A stretch of 64,000 nucleotides of DNA from Bradyrhizobium sp. NDS-1 (GTDB taxonomy: Bacteria > Pseudomonadota > Alphaproteobacteria > Rhizobiales > Xanthobacteraceae). The position numbers and the translations under genes are program-made. Location of the stretch: contig NZ_CP136628.1 of assembly GCF_032918005.1 (NCBI RefSeq), positions 3,457,501-3,521,500 on the forward strand, written 5' to 3'. The notes under the pieces were generated by a model. That model was not told where the DNA came from. It searched no databases and worked only from the letters and a program-made list of their open reading frames with translations. Below, piece after piece: positions 17,439 through 26,391 of this stretch. Within the stretch, counting starts at the first letter, position 1, and the number at the start of each line of letters is the position of its first letter.

Positions 17439-18452
17439 CTACCATCCCTCCAGCACGATCTTGCCGCGCGACTTGCCGCTTTCGAGCAGCGCATGCGCGC
17501 GTTTGAGATTTGCTGCGTTGATCGTGCCAAATGTCTGGTCAAGCGTGGTGCGCAAGACGCCCTTGTCGATGAGGTCGGCGACGTCGTTCAGCAGATGATG
17601 CTGCGCGATCATGTCCGGCGTCTGGAACGAGGAGCGGGTGAACATGGATTCCCAGTGCACCGAGATCGCCTTGCCCTTGAACGTGCTCATGACGAACTCC
17701 GGTGGATCGTCGATCAGACCGAACCGGCCCTGCGGCGCCATGAACTCGGCGATGGCCTTGTAGTGTTGGTCCGTGAAGGTGAGGCTCGCCACCAATGCGA
17801 CCGGCGGCAGCTTTAGTTTCTCGATCTGCTCCTTCATCGGCTTGCCGTGGTCGATCACGGCATGCGCGCCGAGATCGAGGCACCATTTTTGCGATTCCGG
17901 CCGCGTTGCGGTCGCGAGCACCGTCAGCCCGGTGAGGCGGCGCGCGAGCTGGATCAGGATCGAGCCGACGCCACCGGCGCCGCCGGTGATCAGCAGCGTG
18001 CGCGGATCGAGGCTCTTGCCCGGCACGGCGCCGAGCCGGTCGAACAACAGTTCCCAGGCGGTGATGGAGGTCAGGGGGAGGGCGGCTGCCTGAGCAAACG
18101 AGAGCGACTTCGGCTTGTTGCCGACGATGCGTTCATCGACGAGATGGAATTCGGCATTGGTGCCCTGGCGCAGGATCGAGCCGGCGTAAAACACCTCGTC
18201 GCCCGGCTTGAATAGAGAGACCTCGGGCCCGACAGCGTCCACCACGCCGGCCGCGTCATAACCCAAGATCTTGGTCTCGCCCGCGGGCGGGGCGGCGCGC
18301 TTGCGTACCTTGTAATCAACCGGATTGGCCGAGATCGCCTTCACGGCGACGCGGATGTCGCGCCCCTTGGGCTCGGGTTTTGCGGTCTCGAAATCGATCA
18401 GCGAATCCGCGTCCTCGATCGGAAGCGATTTCTTGTAGCCGATGGCCTTCAT
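17439..18452 (-). CDS. Zinc-independent medium-chain alcohol dehydrogenase / quinone oxidoreductase family protein
   Basis: The protein has 337 residues. The GroES-like N-terminal domain contains ISANPVDYKVRKR and LGYDAAGVVDAVGPEV. The Rossmann domain has LLITGGAGGVGSILIQLARR at about residues 152-171. The zinc Cys/His ligands of alcohol dehydrogenases are missing, which fits the zinc-free NAD(P)H:quinone reductase/enone reductase branch. It is divergent from an HxlR-type regulator 135 bases away, a layout usually linked to quinone or electrophile stress. The substrate is inferred only at class level. Confidence 0.9.
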   Translation of the reverse strand: MKAIGYKKSLPIEDADSLIDFETAKPEPKGRDIRVAVKAISANPVDYKVRKRAAPPAGETKILGYDAAGVVDAVGPEVSLFKPGDEVFYAGSILRQGTNAEFHLVDERIVGNKPKSLSFAQAAALPLTSITAWELLFDRLGAVPGKSLDPRTLLITGGAGGVGSILIQLARRLTGLTVLATATRPESQKWCLDLGAHAVIDHGKPMKEQIEKLKLPPVALVASLTFTDQHYKAIAEFMAPQGRFGLIDDPPEFVMSTFKGKAISVHWESMFTRSSFQTPDMIAQHHLLNDVADLIDKGVLRTTLDQTFGTINAANLKRAHALLESGKSRGKIVLEGW

Positions 18453-18545
18453 GGTTTGTCTCCATCAGATGGGCGCCCAGCTTGGGGACATGCGCCTGTC
18501 CTGCTAACTGTCGCTCTGGCTCCGATTTGGCAAGTACTGTAAATT

Positions 18546-18562
18546 CGGGGATATAGTCCCCG
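18546..18562. promoter_or_regulatory. Palindrome between the oxidoreductase and HxlR genes, candidate operator
   Basis: CGGGGA-TATAG-TCCCCG is a perfect inverted repeat with 6-base arms, 26 bases before the HxlR ATG. Imperfect TACT-containing sites flank it (AAGTACTGT at about 18533 and GGATACTATT at about 18566). HxlR/YodB regulators bind short inverted repeats in divergent promoters of this kind. The operator role is inferred from position. Confidence 0.5.
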
Positions 18563-18587
18563 TTTGGATACTATTGGGAAAACACGC

Positions 18588-18965
18588 ATGAAGCGGCGCG
18601 ATTTTGCCCGGCGCCCGGGCTGCTCGGTCGAGGCGACGCTGGACCTGATCGACGGCAAGTGGAAGGGCGTCATCCTCTATCACCTGCAGAGCGGCACCCA
18701 GCGTTTCGGCGAATTGCGCCGCCGCATGCCCGGCATCACCCAGCGCATGCTGACGAAACAGCTTCGCGCGCTGGAGGAGGACAAGCTCGTCATCCGCAAG
18801 GTCTATGCCGAGGTGCCGCCGCGGGTGGAGTATTGCCTCTCCGAGCTCGGCGAGAGCCTCAGGCCGGTGATCGATATCCTCAAGGCCTGGGGCGAGAGCC
18901 ATCAGCAGCGACTGTCCTGCGCGCCGGCGCCGGTGGTCGTGAAGAAGCCGAAGCGCGCGGCATAG
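18588..18965 (+). CDS. HxlR-family transcriptional regulator
   Basis: The protein has 125 residues with a single winged helix. Family motifs are CSVEATLDLIDGKWKGVILYHL, FGELRRRMPGITQRMLTKQL and PPRVEYCLSELGESLRPVI. The Cys near residue 11 occupies the position of the redox-sensing Cys of YodB-type regulators. I chose ATG 18588 (MKRRDFARRPGC). An upstream TTG would add 8 residues. It is divergent from the quinone-oxidoreductase-like gene and likely controls it. Confidence 0.93.
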   Translation: MKRRDFARRPGCSVEATLDLIDGKWKGVILYHLQSGTQRFGELRRRMPGITQRMLTKQLRALEEDKLVIRKVYAEVPPRVEYCLSELGESLRPVIDILKAWGESHQQRLSCAPAPVVVKKPKRAA

Positions 18966-19024
18966 ATGATCGAGGAGCGCGTTCCTCAAGCTTGGTGTCA
19001 TCCCCCCGGACGCGTCATCCGTAT

Positions 19025-19087
19025 CCACAGGGCGAAGTTTTAGCGCGACCCGGCAACTCCGGGTCTTCGCCAAACTCCATCCTGTGG
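19025..19087. repeat. Nested hairpin element between convergent hxlR-type and porin genes
   Basis: Three nested stems can be read: CCACAGG...CCTGTGG outside, GGCGAAG...CTTCGCC in the middle and GACCCGG-CAACT-CCGGGTC at the centre. The element fills the gap between two converging genes and could terminate both. The flanks look like repeat DNA (CCCCCCGGACGCG and CGCGCGCCCCGGG), but I see no second copy in the window. Confidence 0.6.
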
Positions 19088-19136
19088 TGATGGCCCCGGG
19101 TTCGCGCTGGCGCGCGCCCCGGGACGACGAGTTTGC

Positions 19137-20756
19137 CTAGAACGCGAACTGCGTTCGCATCGCGACGGCGTCGAACTTCGAGCCGACGTTTGCGGTCGAG
19201 ATCGGCGAGGCCTGCCGCGACACCGTTCCGTGCAGGTAGTCGAGCATGAAACGGACGTTGCCGTTGACGTACCAATTGAGCGCGAGCGTATAGACAGTCT
19301 GCCGGCCGCCGGCGACACCGCTCGCGGTCGCGAGCTGATCGTTGAGATCGATGGTCGAGAAGCGTCCCGCAATCTCCCACGCGCCCCAGCCGCCGCCGTC
19401 GAGCGAGAACGGATGTGCCGGCTTGACGCCGTGATAGGCCGCGTTCGCCGCATTGTAGCTCCGGCCTTCGCCCGTCAGCACGTAGCCGGCCTGCGCGTAG
19501 CCGCCCTGGAATTTGAGGCTCGGCGCGCCGACCAGCGGAACGCCGGTATTGGCGGTGCGGTCGACATTGTACCAGAAGTACTCGCCCTGGACGATGAGCG
19601 GCCCATAGGTCGCCGCCGCCTCGATGCTGTAGACCTGCGCGCCCGAAGCGTTGGCGATGGCGCCGGTCGAGATCAGCGTCGTCGGATCAAGCCGCAGTTC
19701 CGGACGATCGCTGAGTGTGACCGTCTGCGTGTTTGCGATCAGATTGCGCGGCGGCTGGATCAGCCATTGCGCATTGGCGCCGATATGCACCGAGTAGTCC
19801 TTGGCGCTGATCGGATTGCCGGCCACGCGCGCCACGGCGCCATATTGCTCGCTCGTGCCCGCCGGCGTCGCGCTGGAGGCGGAGTGGATCGCACCCGTCG
19901 ACGGTCCCGTGACATAGCCGCCGATCCAGAGCTGGTCGTTGTACCAGCGCGCACCGGCTGCGGAGCGAAAGTCGCCTGCGGCGATGTTGGTGGCGATCAC
20001 GCCGGGCGAGGCGCGCTCCATGAACATGATGTCGTTGGAACTCGTGGCCTCGTCCAGGGTGTAGGGCAGGTCCATGATGCCGGCCTCGATCGCCATCCGT
20101 CCGCCGAACGGCTTCAGACCGGTGTAGCTGAGATAAGCGTTCTCGACACCGGAGAGGCCACCGCCCGGGAGAGATCCCGGCGCGGCGCCGCCAAATCCAT
20201 CGGACGAGCCACCGAAATCGTAGACCAGCGCAAAATTCCAGTCGTTGAAGAACTTGCCGGTGACGCCGATGCGCGCGCGGCGAACGTTCTGGCCGCTGTC
20301 GAGCTTCTGCGGCACGGTCGCTGCGGTGTTGGGACGGTAGTCATAGCCCCCCACATCCCAGTGCAGGCGACTGGTGATGGCGACGCAGTTCGCCTGGTCG
20401 GCGGTGCAAATGGTCGGCCGGTTGTTCGGCATCGTCACGACGACGCCGGAGGCCGGCGCCGGTCCCTTGACGGGGATCGCGGCATTGGCGTTGGCAACTG
20501 CGGCCTTTGCTTCCGAGCGCGCTTCGGCCTTGGCCTCGGCCTTCGCTTCGGCCTTGGCCTTCGCGGTGGCCGCCGTGTTCGCGGCGGTCTGGCTCTGGAG
20601 CTTGTCGAGCTTTTGCTCCAGCATCTTCAACTGTTGCTTGAGCAGGGCAATCTCCTGCTCGCTGCTGCTTGCCGATTGGGCCTGGGCCTGCGAGGCCGCC
20701 AGCGCGCCGGCGAGACCGATCGCCGTGGCTGCAATTCTTGTTCTGCTCCTGCTCAC
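19137..20756 (-). CDS. Outer-membrane porin, OprO/OprP-like, with coiled-coil N-terminus
   Basis: The protein has 539 residues. From the GTG at 20756 (GATGGAGG upstream) it begins with a signal peptide ending AASQAQAQ. A coiled coil follows (EQEIALLKQQLKMLEQKLDK), then an Ala/Lys/Glu-rich linker (AKAEAKAEAKAEARSEAK), as in porins that anchor to peptidoglycan. The rest is a beta-barrel pattern with VRRARIGVTGKFFNDWNFAL and a terminal Phe (MRTQFAF), typical of outer-membrane proteins inserted by BAM. OprO/OprP relatives carry phosphate or polyphosphate, but specificity cannot be read here. The frame is open upstream, without signal-peptide character. Confidence 0.9.
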   Translation of the reverse strand: MSRSRTRIAATAIGLAGALAASQAQAQSASSSEQEIALLKQQLKMLEQKLDKLQSQTAANTAATAKAKAEAKAEAKAEARSEAKAAVANANAAIPVKGPAPASGVVVTMPNNRPTICTADQANCVAITSRLHWDVGGYDYRPNTAATVPQKLDSGQNVRRARIGVTGKFFNDWNFALVYDFGGSSDGFGGAAPGSLPGGGLSGVENAYLSYTGLKPFGGRMAIEAGIMDLPYTLDEATSSNDIMFMERASPGVIATNIAAGDFRSAAGARWYNDQLWIGGYVTGPSTGAIHSASSATPAGTSEQYGAVARVAGNPISAKDYSVHIGANAQWLIQPPRNLIANTQTVTLSDRPELRLDPTTLISTGAIANASGAQVYSIEAAATYGPLIVQGEYFWYNVDRTANTGVPLVGAPSLKFQGGYAQAGYVLTGEGRSYNAANAAYHGVKPAHPFSLDGGGWGAWEIAGRFSTIDLNDQLATASGVAGGRQTVYTLALNWYVNGNVRFMLDYLHGTVSRQASPISTANVGSKFDAVAMRTQFAF

Positions 20757-21082
20757 GTTACGCCTCCATCGTTTGACGAACTTTCCCAAAGTCCGTGATA
20801 AGTCGCTGGCGGAGAGCCTAGGTATGATCGATGACCGGCCCGCGACGCTGCGACGCGCTTGTGTGGGTTCCGACTGATGCAAATTCGCCGCAACCGAATC
20901 CGCTCGACATCACAATGCGGGATGATGCGCATCATGCCAATCGAGCCATGATGCAAATTGCCGATTCGCACGCTCGGCTTGCGTCCCGGACACACCGGAA
21001 AAGGGGCCCGAATTGCCGCCCGGCGCCCTTCTATTGGGGGGCGAACGCGCCTATATTCCGGCGTCTTTTCCAAGAGGTAGGA
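20757..21082. promoter_or_regulatory. Divergent promoter region between porin and protease genes
   Basis: This is a 326-base non-coding stretch. It contains two direct copies of TGATGCAAATT (20875-20885 and 20949-20959), 74 bases apart, on either side of a perfect 14-base palindrome ATGATGCGCATCAT (20922-20935). I see no convincing -35/-10 pair. The arrangement suggests a regulator binding site controlling one or both divergent genes. Confidence 0.45.
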
Positions 21083-22489
21083 ATGTTTCGAACGAGCTGG
21101 ACCGCCGCCGTCACGGCCTTGTGCATAGGCTTTTCCGCCCACTTCAATCCGGCTCCGGCGCAGGATCGCCGTGTTCCGTCCTCGCCGGCCGAGCTGCGTC
21201 TATCCTATGCGCCGATCGTGCAGCGGGTGCAGCCGGCCGTCGTCAACGTCTATGCCGCCAAGGTGGTGCAGAACCGCAATCCGCTGCTTGATGACCCCGT
21301 CTTCCGCCGCTTCTTCGGCGTGCCCGGCCAGCAGCCCGAGCAGATGCAGCGCTCGCTTGGCTCCGGCGTCATCGTTGATGCCTCCGGCCTCGTCGTCACC
21401 AACGTTCATGTCATCGAGGGTGCGGACCAGGTGAAGGTATCGCTGTCCGACAAGCGCGAGTTCGAGGCCGAGATCCTCTTGAAGGATTCCCGCACCGATC
21501 TCGCCGTGCTGCGGCTGAAGGACAGCAAGGAGAAATTTCCGACCCTCGATTTCACCAATTCCGACGAATTGCTGGTCGGCGACGTCGTGCTTGCGATCGG
21601 CAATCCCTTCGGCGTCGGCCAGACCGTGACTCATGGCATCATCTCGGCGCTCGCGCGCACGCAGGTCGGGATCACGGACTACCAGTTCTTCATCCAGACT
21701 GACGCTGCGATCAATCCCGGCAATTCCGGCGGCGCGCTGGTCGACATGAGCGGCAAGCTCGCCGGCATCAACACCGCGATCTATTCGCGCTCCGGCGGCT
21801 CGCAAGGAATCGGCTTTGCGATCCCCGCCAACATGGTGCGTGTCGTCGTCAGCTCCGCCAAGAGCGGCGGCAAGGCGGTGAAGCGGCCGTGGCTCGGGGC
21901 GAAGTTGCAGGTGGTGACGCCGGAGATTGCCGAGAGCCTGGGCTTGCGGTCGCCGACCGGCGCGCTGGTGGCGAGCGTGGTCTCGAATGGCCCCGCCGCG
22001 AAGGCCGGCCTGAAATCCTCCGACCTCATCACCGGAATCGACGGCCAGATCGTCGATGATCCCAACGCCTTCGACTATCGCTTCGCCACCCGTCCGCTTG
22101 GCGGTAGCGCGCAGATCGATGTGCAGCGTGGTGGCAAGCCCGTCAAGCTGACAGTGGCGCTCGAGACCGCACCCGATACGGGACGCAACGAACTCGTCGT
22201 CACCGCCCGCTCGCCGTTCCAGGGCGCGAAGGTCTCGACCATCACTCCGGCGGTTGCCGACGAGCTGCATCTTGACGCCGATACCGAGGGAGTCGTGATC
22301 ACCGATCTCGGCGGCGACAGTGCGGCCGCGAATGTCGGCTTCCAGAAGGGCGACATCATCCTCGCCGTCAACAACCAGAAGATCAGCAAGACCGTCGATC
22401 TGGAAAAGGCGGCGGGCGAGCGCGCGAGGATCTGGCGCATCACGCTGGTGCGCGGCGGCCAGCAGATCAACGTCACGCTGGGCGGATGA
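21083..22489 (+). CDS. Periplasmic serine protease, DegP/HtrA family
   Basis: The protein has 468 residues: a signal peptide (to about residue 27, APAQDRR), a trypsin-like domain and two PDZ domains. The catalytic triad is visible as His109 (TNVHV), Asp139 (SRTDLAVL) and Ser215 (NPGNSGGAL). The PDZ domains start near residues 262 and 372. HtrA proteases degrade or refold damaged envelope proteins. The protein is closest in plan to the DegQ/DegS-like members without a long LA loop. I chose ATG 21083 (AGAGGTAGGA upstream), because only it gives a signal peptide. Its stop overlaps the rarA start as ATGA. Confidence 0.95.
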   Translation: MFRTSWTAAVTALCIGFSAHFNPAPAQDRRVPSSPAELRLSYAPIVQRVQPAVVNVYAAKVVQNRNPLLDDPVFRRFFGVPGQQPEQMQRSLGSGVIVDASGLVVTNVHVIEGADQVKVSLSDKREFEAEILLKDSRTDLAVLRLKDSKEKFPTLDFTNSDELLVGDVVLAIGNPFGVGQTVTHGIISALARTQVGITDYQFFIQTDAAINPGNSGGALVDMSGKLAGINTAIYSRSGGSQGIGFAIPANMVRVVVSSAKSGGKAVKRPWLGAKLQVVTPEIAESLGLRSPTGALVASVVSNGPAAKAGLKSSDLITGIDGQIVDDPNAFDYRFATRPLGGSAQIDVQRGGKPVKLTVALETAPDTGRNELVVTARSPFQGAKVSTITPAVADELHLDADTEGVVITDLGGDSAAANVGFQKGDIILAVNNQKISKTVDLEKAAGERARIWRITLVRGGQQINVTLGG

Positions 22490-23823
22490 GTCCGAAGCGA
22501 CCACAGCAGACGTCAACTCTCTTCGCTGCGGCGGGGCTCGACCACGACGCCCCGCATCCGCTGCCGGACCGCTTACGCCCGCGCGTGTTGTCGGAGGTCG
22601 TCGGGCAGGACCATATCCTCGGTCCCGACGGCGCCCTGACGCGCATGCTGGAGACGCGCACGCTGGGATCGCTGGTGTTCTGGGGACCGCCTGGCACCGG
22701 CAAGACCACGGTGGCGCGGCTGCTGGCGGATGCGACCGATCTGCATTTCGAGCAGATCTCCGCGGTGTTCTCCGGCGTCGCCGACCTGAAGAAGGCTTTC
22801 GACGCCGCGCGTGCCCGCCGCGAGATGGGCAAGGGCACACTGCTGTTCGTCGACGAGGTGCATCGCTTCAATCGCGCGCAGCAGGATTCGTTTCTGCCCG
22901 TGATGGAAGACGGCACGGTGGTCATGGTCGGCGCCACCACCGAGAACCCGTCCTTCGAACTCAACGCGGCGTTGCTCTCTCGCGCGCGCGTCCTGGTGTT
23001 TCGCTCGCTCGACGCTGCCGCCATCGAAAAGCTGTTCGCGCATGCCGAGGCGGTCGAGGGCAGGAAGCTGCCGCTCGATGAAGAGGCGCGCGCGGTGCTG
23101 GTGCGCATGGCCGACGGCGATGGCCGTGCTTCACTCACGCTCGCCGAAGAGGTCTGGCGCTCGGCGCGGGCGGACGAGATTTTCAATGCCGCGCAATTGC
23201 AGGACATCCTGCAGCGCCGCGCTCCGATCTACGACAAGTCGGCCGACGGCCATTACAACCTGATCTCGGCGCTGCATAAGTCGGTGCGCGGCTCCGATCC
23301 CGATGCTGCGCTGTATTACCTCGCGCGCATGCTGGATGCCGGCGAGGACCCGTTGTTCCTGGCCCGCCGCGTCGTGCGCATGGCGGTGGAGGACATCGGC
23401 CTCGCCGATCCGCAGGCGCTCGTCATCGCCAACGCAGCCAAGGATGCCTTCGACTTCCTCGGCCATCCCGAGGGTGAGCTCGCGATCGCGCAGGCGGTAG
23501 TCTATCTCGCCACCGCGCCGAAATCGAACGCAGTCTACACCGCCTTCGGCACGGCGATGCAGGTCGCAAAACAGGCCGGCTCGCTGCTGCCGCCCAAGCA
23601 CATCCTCAACTCCCCGACCAAGCTCATGAAGTCGGAAGGCTACGGTGCCTCATACGAATACGACCACGATATGCCGGATGCCTTCTCCGGCCAGGATTAC
23701 TTCCCCGAAGCCCTGGGCCGGCAGACCTTCTACGACCCGCCCGAGCGCGGCTTCGAGCGCGAGATCAGGAAGCGGCTGGATTACTGGGCGAAGTTGCGGA
23801 AAGAGCGGGGCGGGACAGGCTAG
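22486..23823 (+). CDS. rarA: Replication-associated recombination protein A (AAA+ ATPase)
   Basis: The protein has 445 residues. RarA (MgsA) acts at stalled replication forks and resembles the clamp loader and RuvB. Walker A is GPPGTGKTT (67-75) and Walker B LLFVDEVHR (119-127). The family sequence VGQDHILGPDG precedes them, and the C-terminal tetramerisation region contains GHYNLISALHKSVRGSDPDA. It overlaps the DegP-like gene by 4 bases, so it is translated from the same mRNA. Confidence 0.97.
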   Translation: MSPKRPQQTSTLFAAAGLDHDAPHPLPDRLRPRVLSEVVGQDHILGPDGALTRMLETRTLGSLVFWGPPGTGKTTVARLLADATDLHFEQISAVFSGVADLKKAFDAARARREMGKGTLLFVDEVHRFNRAQQDSFLPVMEDGTVVMVGATTENPSFELNAALLSRARVLVFRSLDAAAIEKLFAHAEAVEGRKLPLDEEARAVLVRMADGDGRASLTLAEEVWRSARADEIFNAAQLQDILQRRAPIYDKSADGHYNLISALHKSVRGSDPDAALYYLARMLDAGEDPLFLARRVVRMAVEDIGLADPQALVIANAAKDAFDFLGHPEGELAIAQAVVYLATAPKSNAVYTAFGTAMQVAKQAGSLLPPKHILNSPTKLMKSEGYGASYEYDHDMPDAFSGQDYFPEALGRQTFYDPPERGFEREIRKRLDYWAKLRKERGGTG

Positions 23824-23875
23824 AAACGGCCATTTCGCCGTGACGGCAGCCGGCTTTTAGGGTACGCAGGCAGCC

Positions 23876-25090
23876 ATGAGCCGCCGTATCAAAAGAACCG
23901 ATCCCAAGCCCCGTTCGCGCGACGAGCGCAAGGAAGCGCGCCCTCATCAGGCGCGCAGCGCGAAGACAGCCGGCCCGCGTCCGGGCGGCAAGCCCGGTGG
24001 AAAGCCGCCGCGCTTTGCGGGCGAGCGCGCGGAGCGGCGTCCGCCGAAAGTTGTCCAGGAGAGACCTGAGCCGGCAAAGCCCGTCGAGGCATTGCTGCCG
24101 ACCAAGGTGCAGACCGTCATCGTGACGGCCGACGAGAACAACATGCGCGTCGATCGCTTCCTCGAAGCGCGGTTTCCCGGCCTATCGTTCTCCCACATCC
24201 AGCGCGTCGTGCGCAAAGGCGAGCTGCGCGTCGACGGCAAGCGTGTCGACAGCAAGGACCGCCTGGAGGAGGGCCAGAGCGTCCGCATTCCACCGCTCAA
24301 GCTCGACACGCCGAAGGTCGTCGGCGAACTGTCGGAGGCTGCGCAGAAGACGCTCAAGGCGCTGAAGGAAATGACCATCTGGGAGGACGACGACGTCCTC
24401 GTCCTGAACAAGCCCGCCGGCCTTGCCGTGCAGGGCGGCTCGGGCATGACGCGGCACATCGACCAGATGCTGGAGGTGATGCGCGACTCCAAGGGCCAGA
24501 AGCCGCGCCTCGTGCACCGCATCGACAGGGAGACGTCGGGTTGCTTGCTGGTTGCGAAGACGCGCTTTGCCGCCTCGCATCTGACCGGCGCGTTCCGCTC
24601 GCGGTCGGCGCGCAAGGTCTATTGGGCGCTGGTGCCGGGGCTGCCGAAGCCCAAGCAGGGCCGCATCTCGACCTTTCTTGCCAAGGAGGAGAGCGAGGAC
24701 GATACCATCATGCGCATCGCCCAGCACGGCGACGAGGGCGCAAGCCACGCGGTGACGTACTACGCCGTGGTCGAGACCGCCGGCAACAAGCTGACCTGGG
24801 TCTCGCTGAAGCCGGTGACGGGCCGCACCCACCAGCTGCGCGCCCACATGGCCCATATCGGCCACCCCATCGTCGGCGATCCCAAATATTTCAACATCGA
24901 AAACTGGCAGCTGCCGGGCGGCCTGCAAAACCGGTTGCATCTGTTGGCGCGCCGCATCGTCATCCCGCATCCGCGCGGCGGCGTGATCGACGCGACCGCG
25001 CCGCTGCCGCCGCACATGCAGCAATCGTGGAACCTGCTCGGTCTCGACGCAACCAGATTTGATCCGATCGAAAACGCTCCGGAGGAATAG
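23876..25090 (+). CDS. rluC: RNA pseudouridine synthase, RluC/RluD family
   Basis: The protein has 404 residues. An S4 RNA-binding domain spans about residues 88-140 (RVDRFLEARFPGLSFSHIQR). The catalytic domain follows, with HRIDRETSG at 214-222 and the catalytic Asp at 217. RluC modifies 23S rRNA positions 955, 2504 and 2580 in E. coli. The first 75 residues form a basic, Pro/Arg/Lys-rich extension absent in E. coli RluC and common in Rhizobiales. RluC rather than RluD is likely from the domain details, but not certain. Confidence 0.88.
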   Translation: MSRRIKRTDPKPRSRDERKEARPHQARSAKTAGPRPGGKPGGKPPRFAGERAERRPPKVVQERPEPAKPVEALLPTKVQTVIVTADENNMRVDRFLEARFPGLSFSHIQRVVRKGELRVDGKRVDSKDRLEEGQSVRIPPLKLDTPKVVGELSEAAQKTLKALKEMTIWEDDDVLVLNKPAGLAVQGGSGMTRHIDQMLEVMRDSKGQKPRLVHRIDRETSGCLLVAKTRFAASHLTGAFRSRSARKVYWALVPGLPKPKQGRISTFLAKEESEDDTIMRIAQHGDEGASHAVTYYAVVETAGNKLTWVSLKPVTGRTHQLRAHMAHIGHPIVGDPKYFNIENWQLPGGLQNRLHLLARRIVIPHPRGGVIDATAPLPPHMQQSWNLLGLDATRFDPIENAPEE

Positions 25091-25130
25091 CCGGGTTGAA
25101 TGAGGACATTGGGCGCACGACATATCCGCC

Positions 25131-25430
25131 ATGACGCGGCTTTCGATCGGTGTGGTGCTGTTTGTTGCTCTGTTCATGGGGCGAGCTGTCCAGGCGCAAT
25201 ATGTGTCTCCGGGCGCCTCTAGGCTTGCTCCTTCGCAGCCTGCGCCGCCACCGCCGCCGAAGATCGAGGTGCCGAAAGTTCCGCAATTCGATGCGCCGCT
25301 GCGCTACAATTACGGGCCACTCCCGCGCAATTCGTTCAGCGATCGCGTCACGAAGTGCCTCGACGACGCTGCAGCTGCGGGGCTTGGGCCGGCCGATCGC
25401 GGCACATATGCGCGCAGTTGCGCGAACTAA
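25131..25430 (+). CDS. Small secreted protein of unknown function
   Basis: The protein has 99 residues. A signal peptide covers about residues 1-22 (LFVALFMGRAVQAQ). A proline-rich linker (PAPPPPPKIEVPKVP) follows, then a compact C-terminal part with two Cys (TKCLDDAAAAGLGPADRGTYARSCAN) that could form a disulfide. I do not recognise a family. It lies between rluC and the ATP12 gene and may be cotranscribed with them. Confidence 0.7.
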   Translation: MTRLSIGVVLFVALFMGRAVQAQYVSPGASRLAPSQPAPPPPPKIEVPKVPQFDAPLRYNYGPLPRNSFSDRVTKCLDDAAAAGLGPADRGTYARSCAN

Positions 25431-25503
25431 TGCAGTCATCGTCGCCTGGCCTTCGCCGGGACGGCGGCGGTAATTTGTTGAGGACAGGGACCGAAGAACC
25501 GAC

Positions 25504-26289
25504 ATGCGCGAATTGTTCGAAGAAGCTGCGGGGCAGCCCGCGCCGGATCCCCGGGCATCGGCGCGCGCATCCGCGCGCACGCCGCTGCGCAAGCGCTTTT
25601 ACAAGACGGCCGGCGTCACCGAGGCCGAAGGCGGCTTCGCCATCGCGCTCGACGGCAAGCCGATCCGCACACCCTCCGGCCGTCAGGTGGTGATCCCCTC
25701 GCGCGCACTGGCCGATGCGGTGGCCTCCGAATGGGCGGCCCAAGGGGAGACGATCGATCCCGTGACCATGCCACTGACGCGGATCGCGAACAGCGTCGTG
25801 GAGAGCGTCGTCGACCGCGTCGAGCTCGTCAGCGACGATCTCGCAAGATATTTCGAGTCCGATCTGCTGTTCTATCGCGCCGGCCATCCTGAGGGGCTGG
25901 TGGCCCGCGAGGCCGCACATTGGGATCCGGTGCTGTTCTGGGCCGCGGAGACTTTGGGCGCACATTTCATCCTGTCCGAGGGTGTCATGCATGTGAAACA
26001 GCCGGACGAAGCGGTCAGGGCCGCGCGCGCCGCGCTGCCCGGGGATGCCTGGTCGGTCGCCGCACTCCACGTGGTGACGACCCTGACTGGCTCGGCGTTG
26101 CTGGCGCTGGCCCTGGCGCACGGCGCGCGCGACGCCGACCAGGTCTGGGCCGCCGCCCATGTCGATGAGGACTGGAATATCGACCAATGGGGCGTGGACG
26201 AGGAGGCCGCTCACCGGCGCGCTGCCCGCTTCAGGGATTTCGAGGCCGCCGTGGCGTTTTTGGCGGCGGCAAAGCCGCCTGCGGCCTGA
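25504..26289 (+). CDS. ATP12-family F1-ATPase assembly chaperone
   Basis: The protein has 261 residues. ATP12 proteins bind the F1 alpha subunit and prevent aggregation before assembly; they are shared by alphaproteobacteria and mitochondria. Family motifs include RFYKTAGVTEAEGGFAIALDGKPIRTP, LTRIANSVVE, DLLFYRAGHPEGLVARE and WDPVLFWA. The late DEDWNIDQWG is also typical. The gene lies downstream of rluC and a small secreted protein, which is the layout I would expect in Rhizobiales. Confidence 0.95.
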   Translation: MRELFEEAAGQPAPDPRASARASARTPLRKRFYKTAGVTEAEGGFAIALDGKPIRTPSGRQVVIPSRALADAVASEWAAQGETIDPVTMPLTRIANSVVESVVDRVELVSDDLARYFESDLLFYRAGHPEGLVAREAAHWDPVLFWAAETLGAHFILSEGVMHVKQPDEAVRAARAALPGDAWSVAALHVVTTLTGSALLALALAHGARDADQVWAAAHVDEDWNIDQWGVDEEAAHRRAARFRDFEAAVAFLAAAKPPAA

Positions 26290-26391
26290 GGTTCTTAACG
26301 AGAGGATCCGGATGTCCGGTTTTTCTGCGGGAACTGATCGTCAGCTGGCGGCCTTTTGCATCGATCGCGGCGTTTGGGACTTGGAAAGAAA

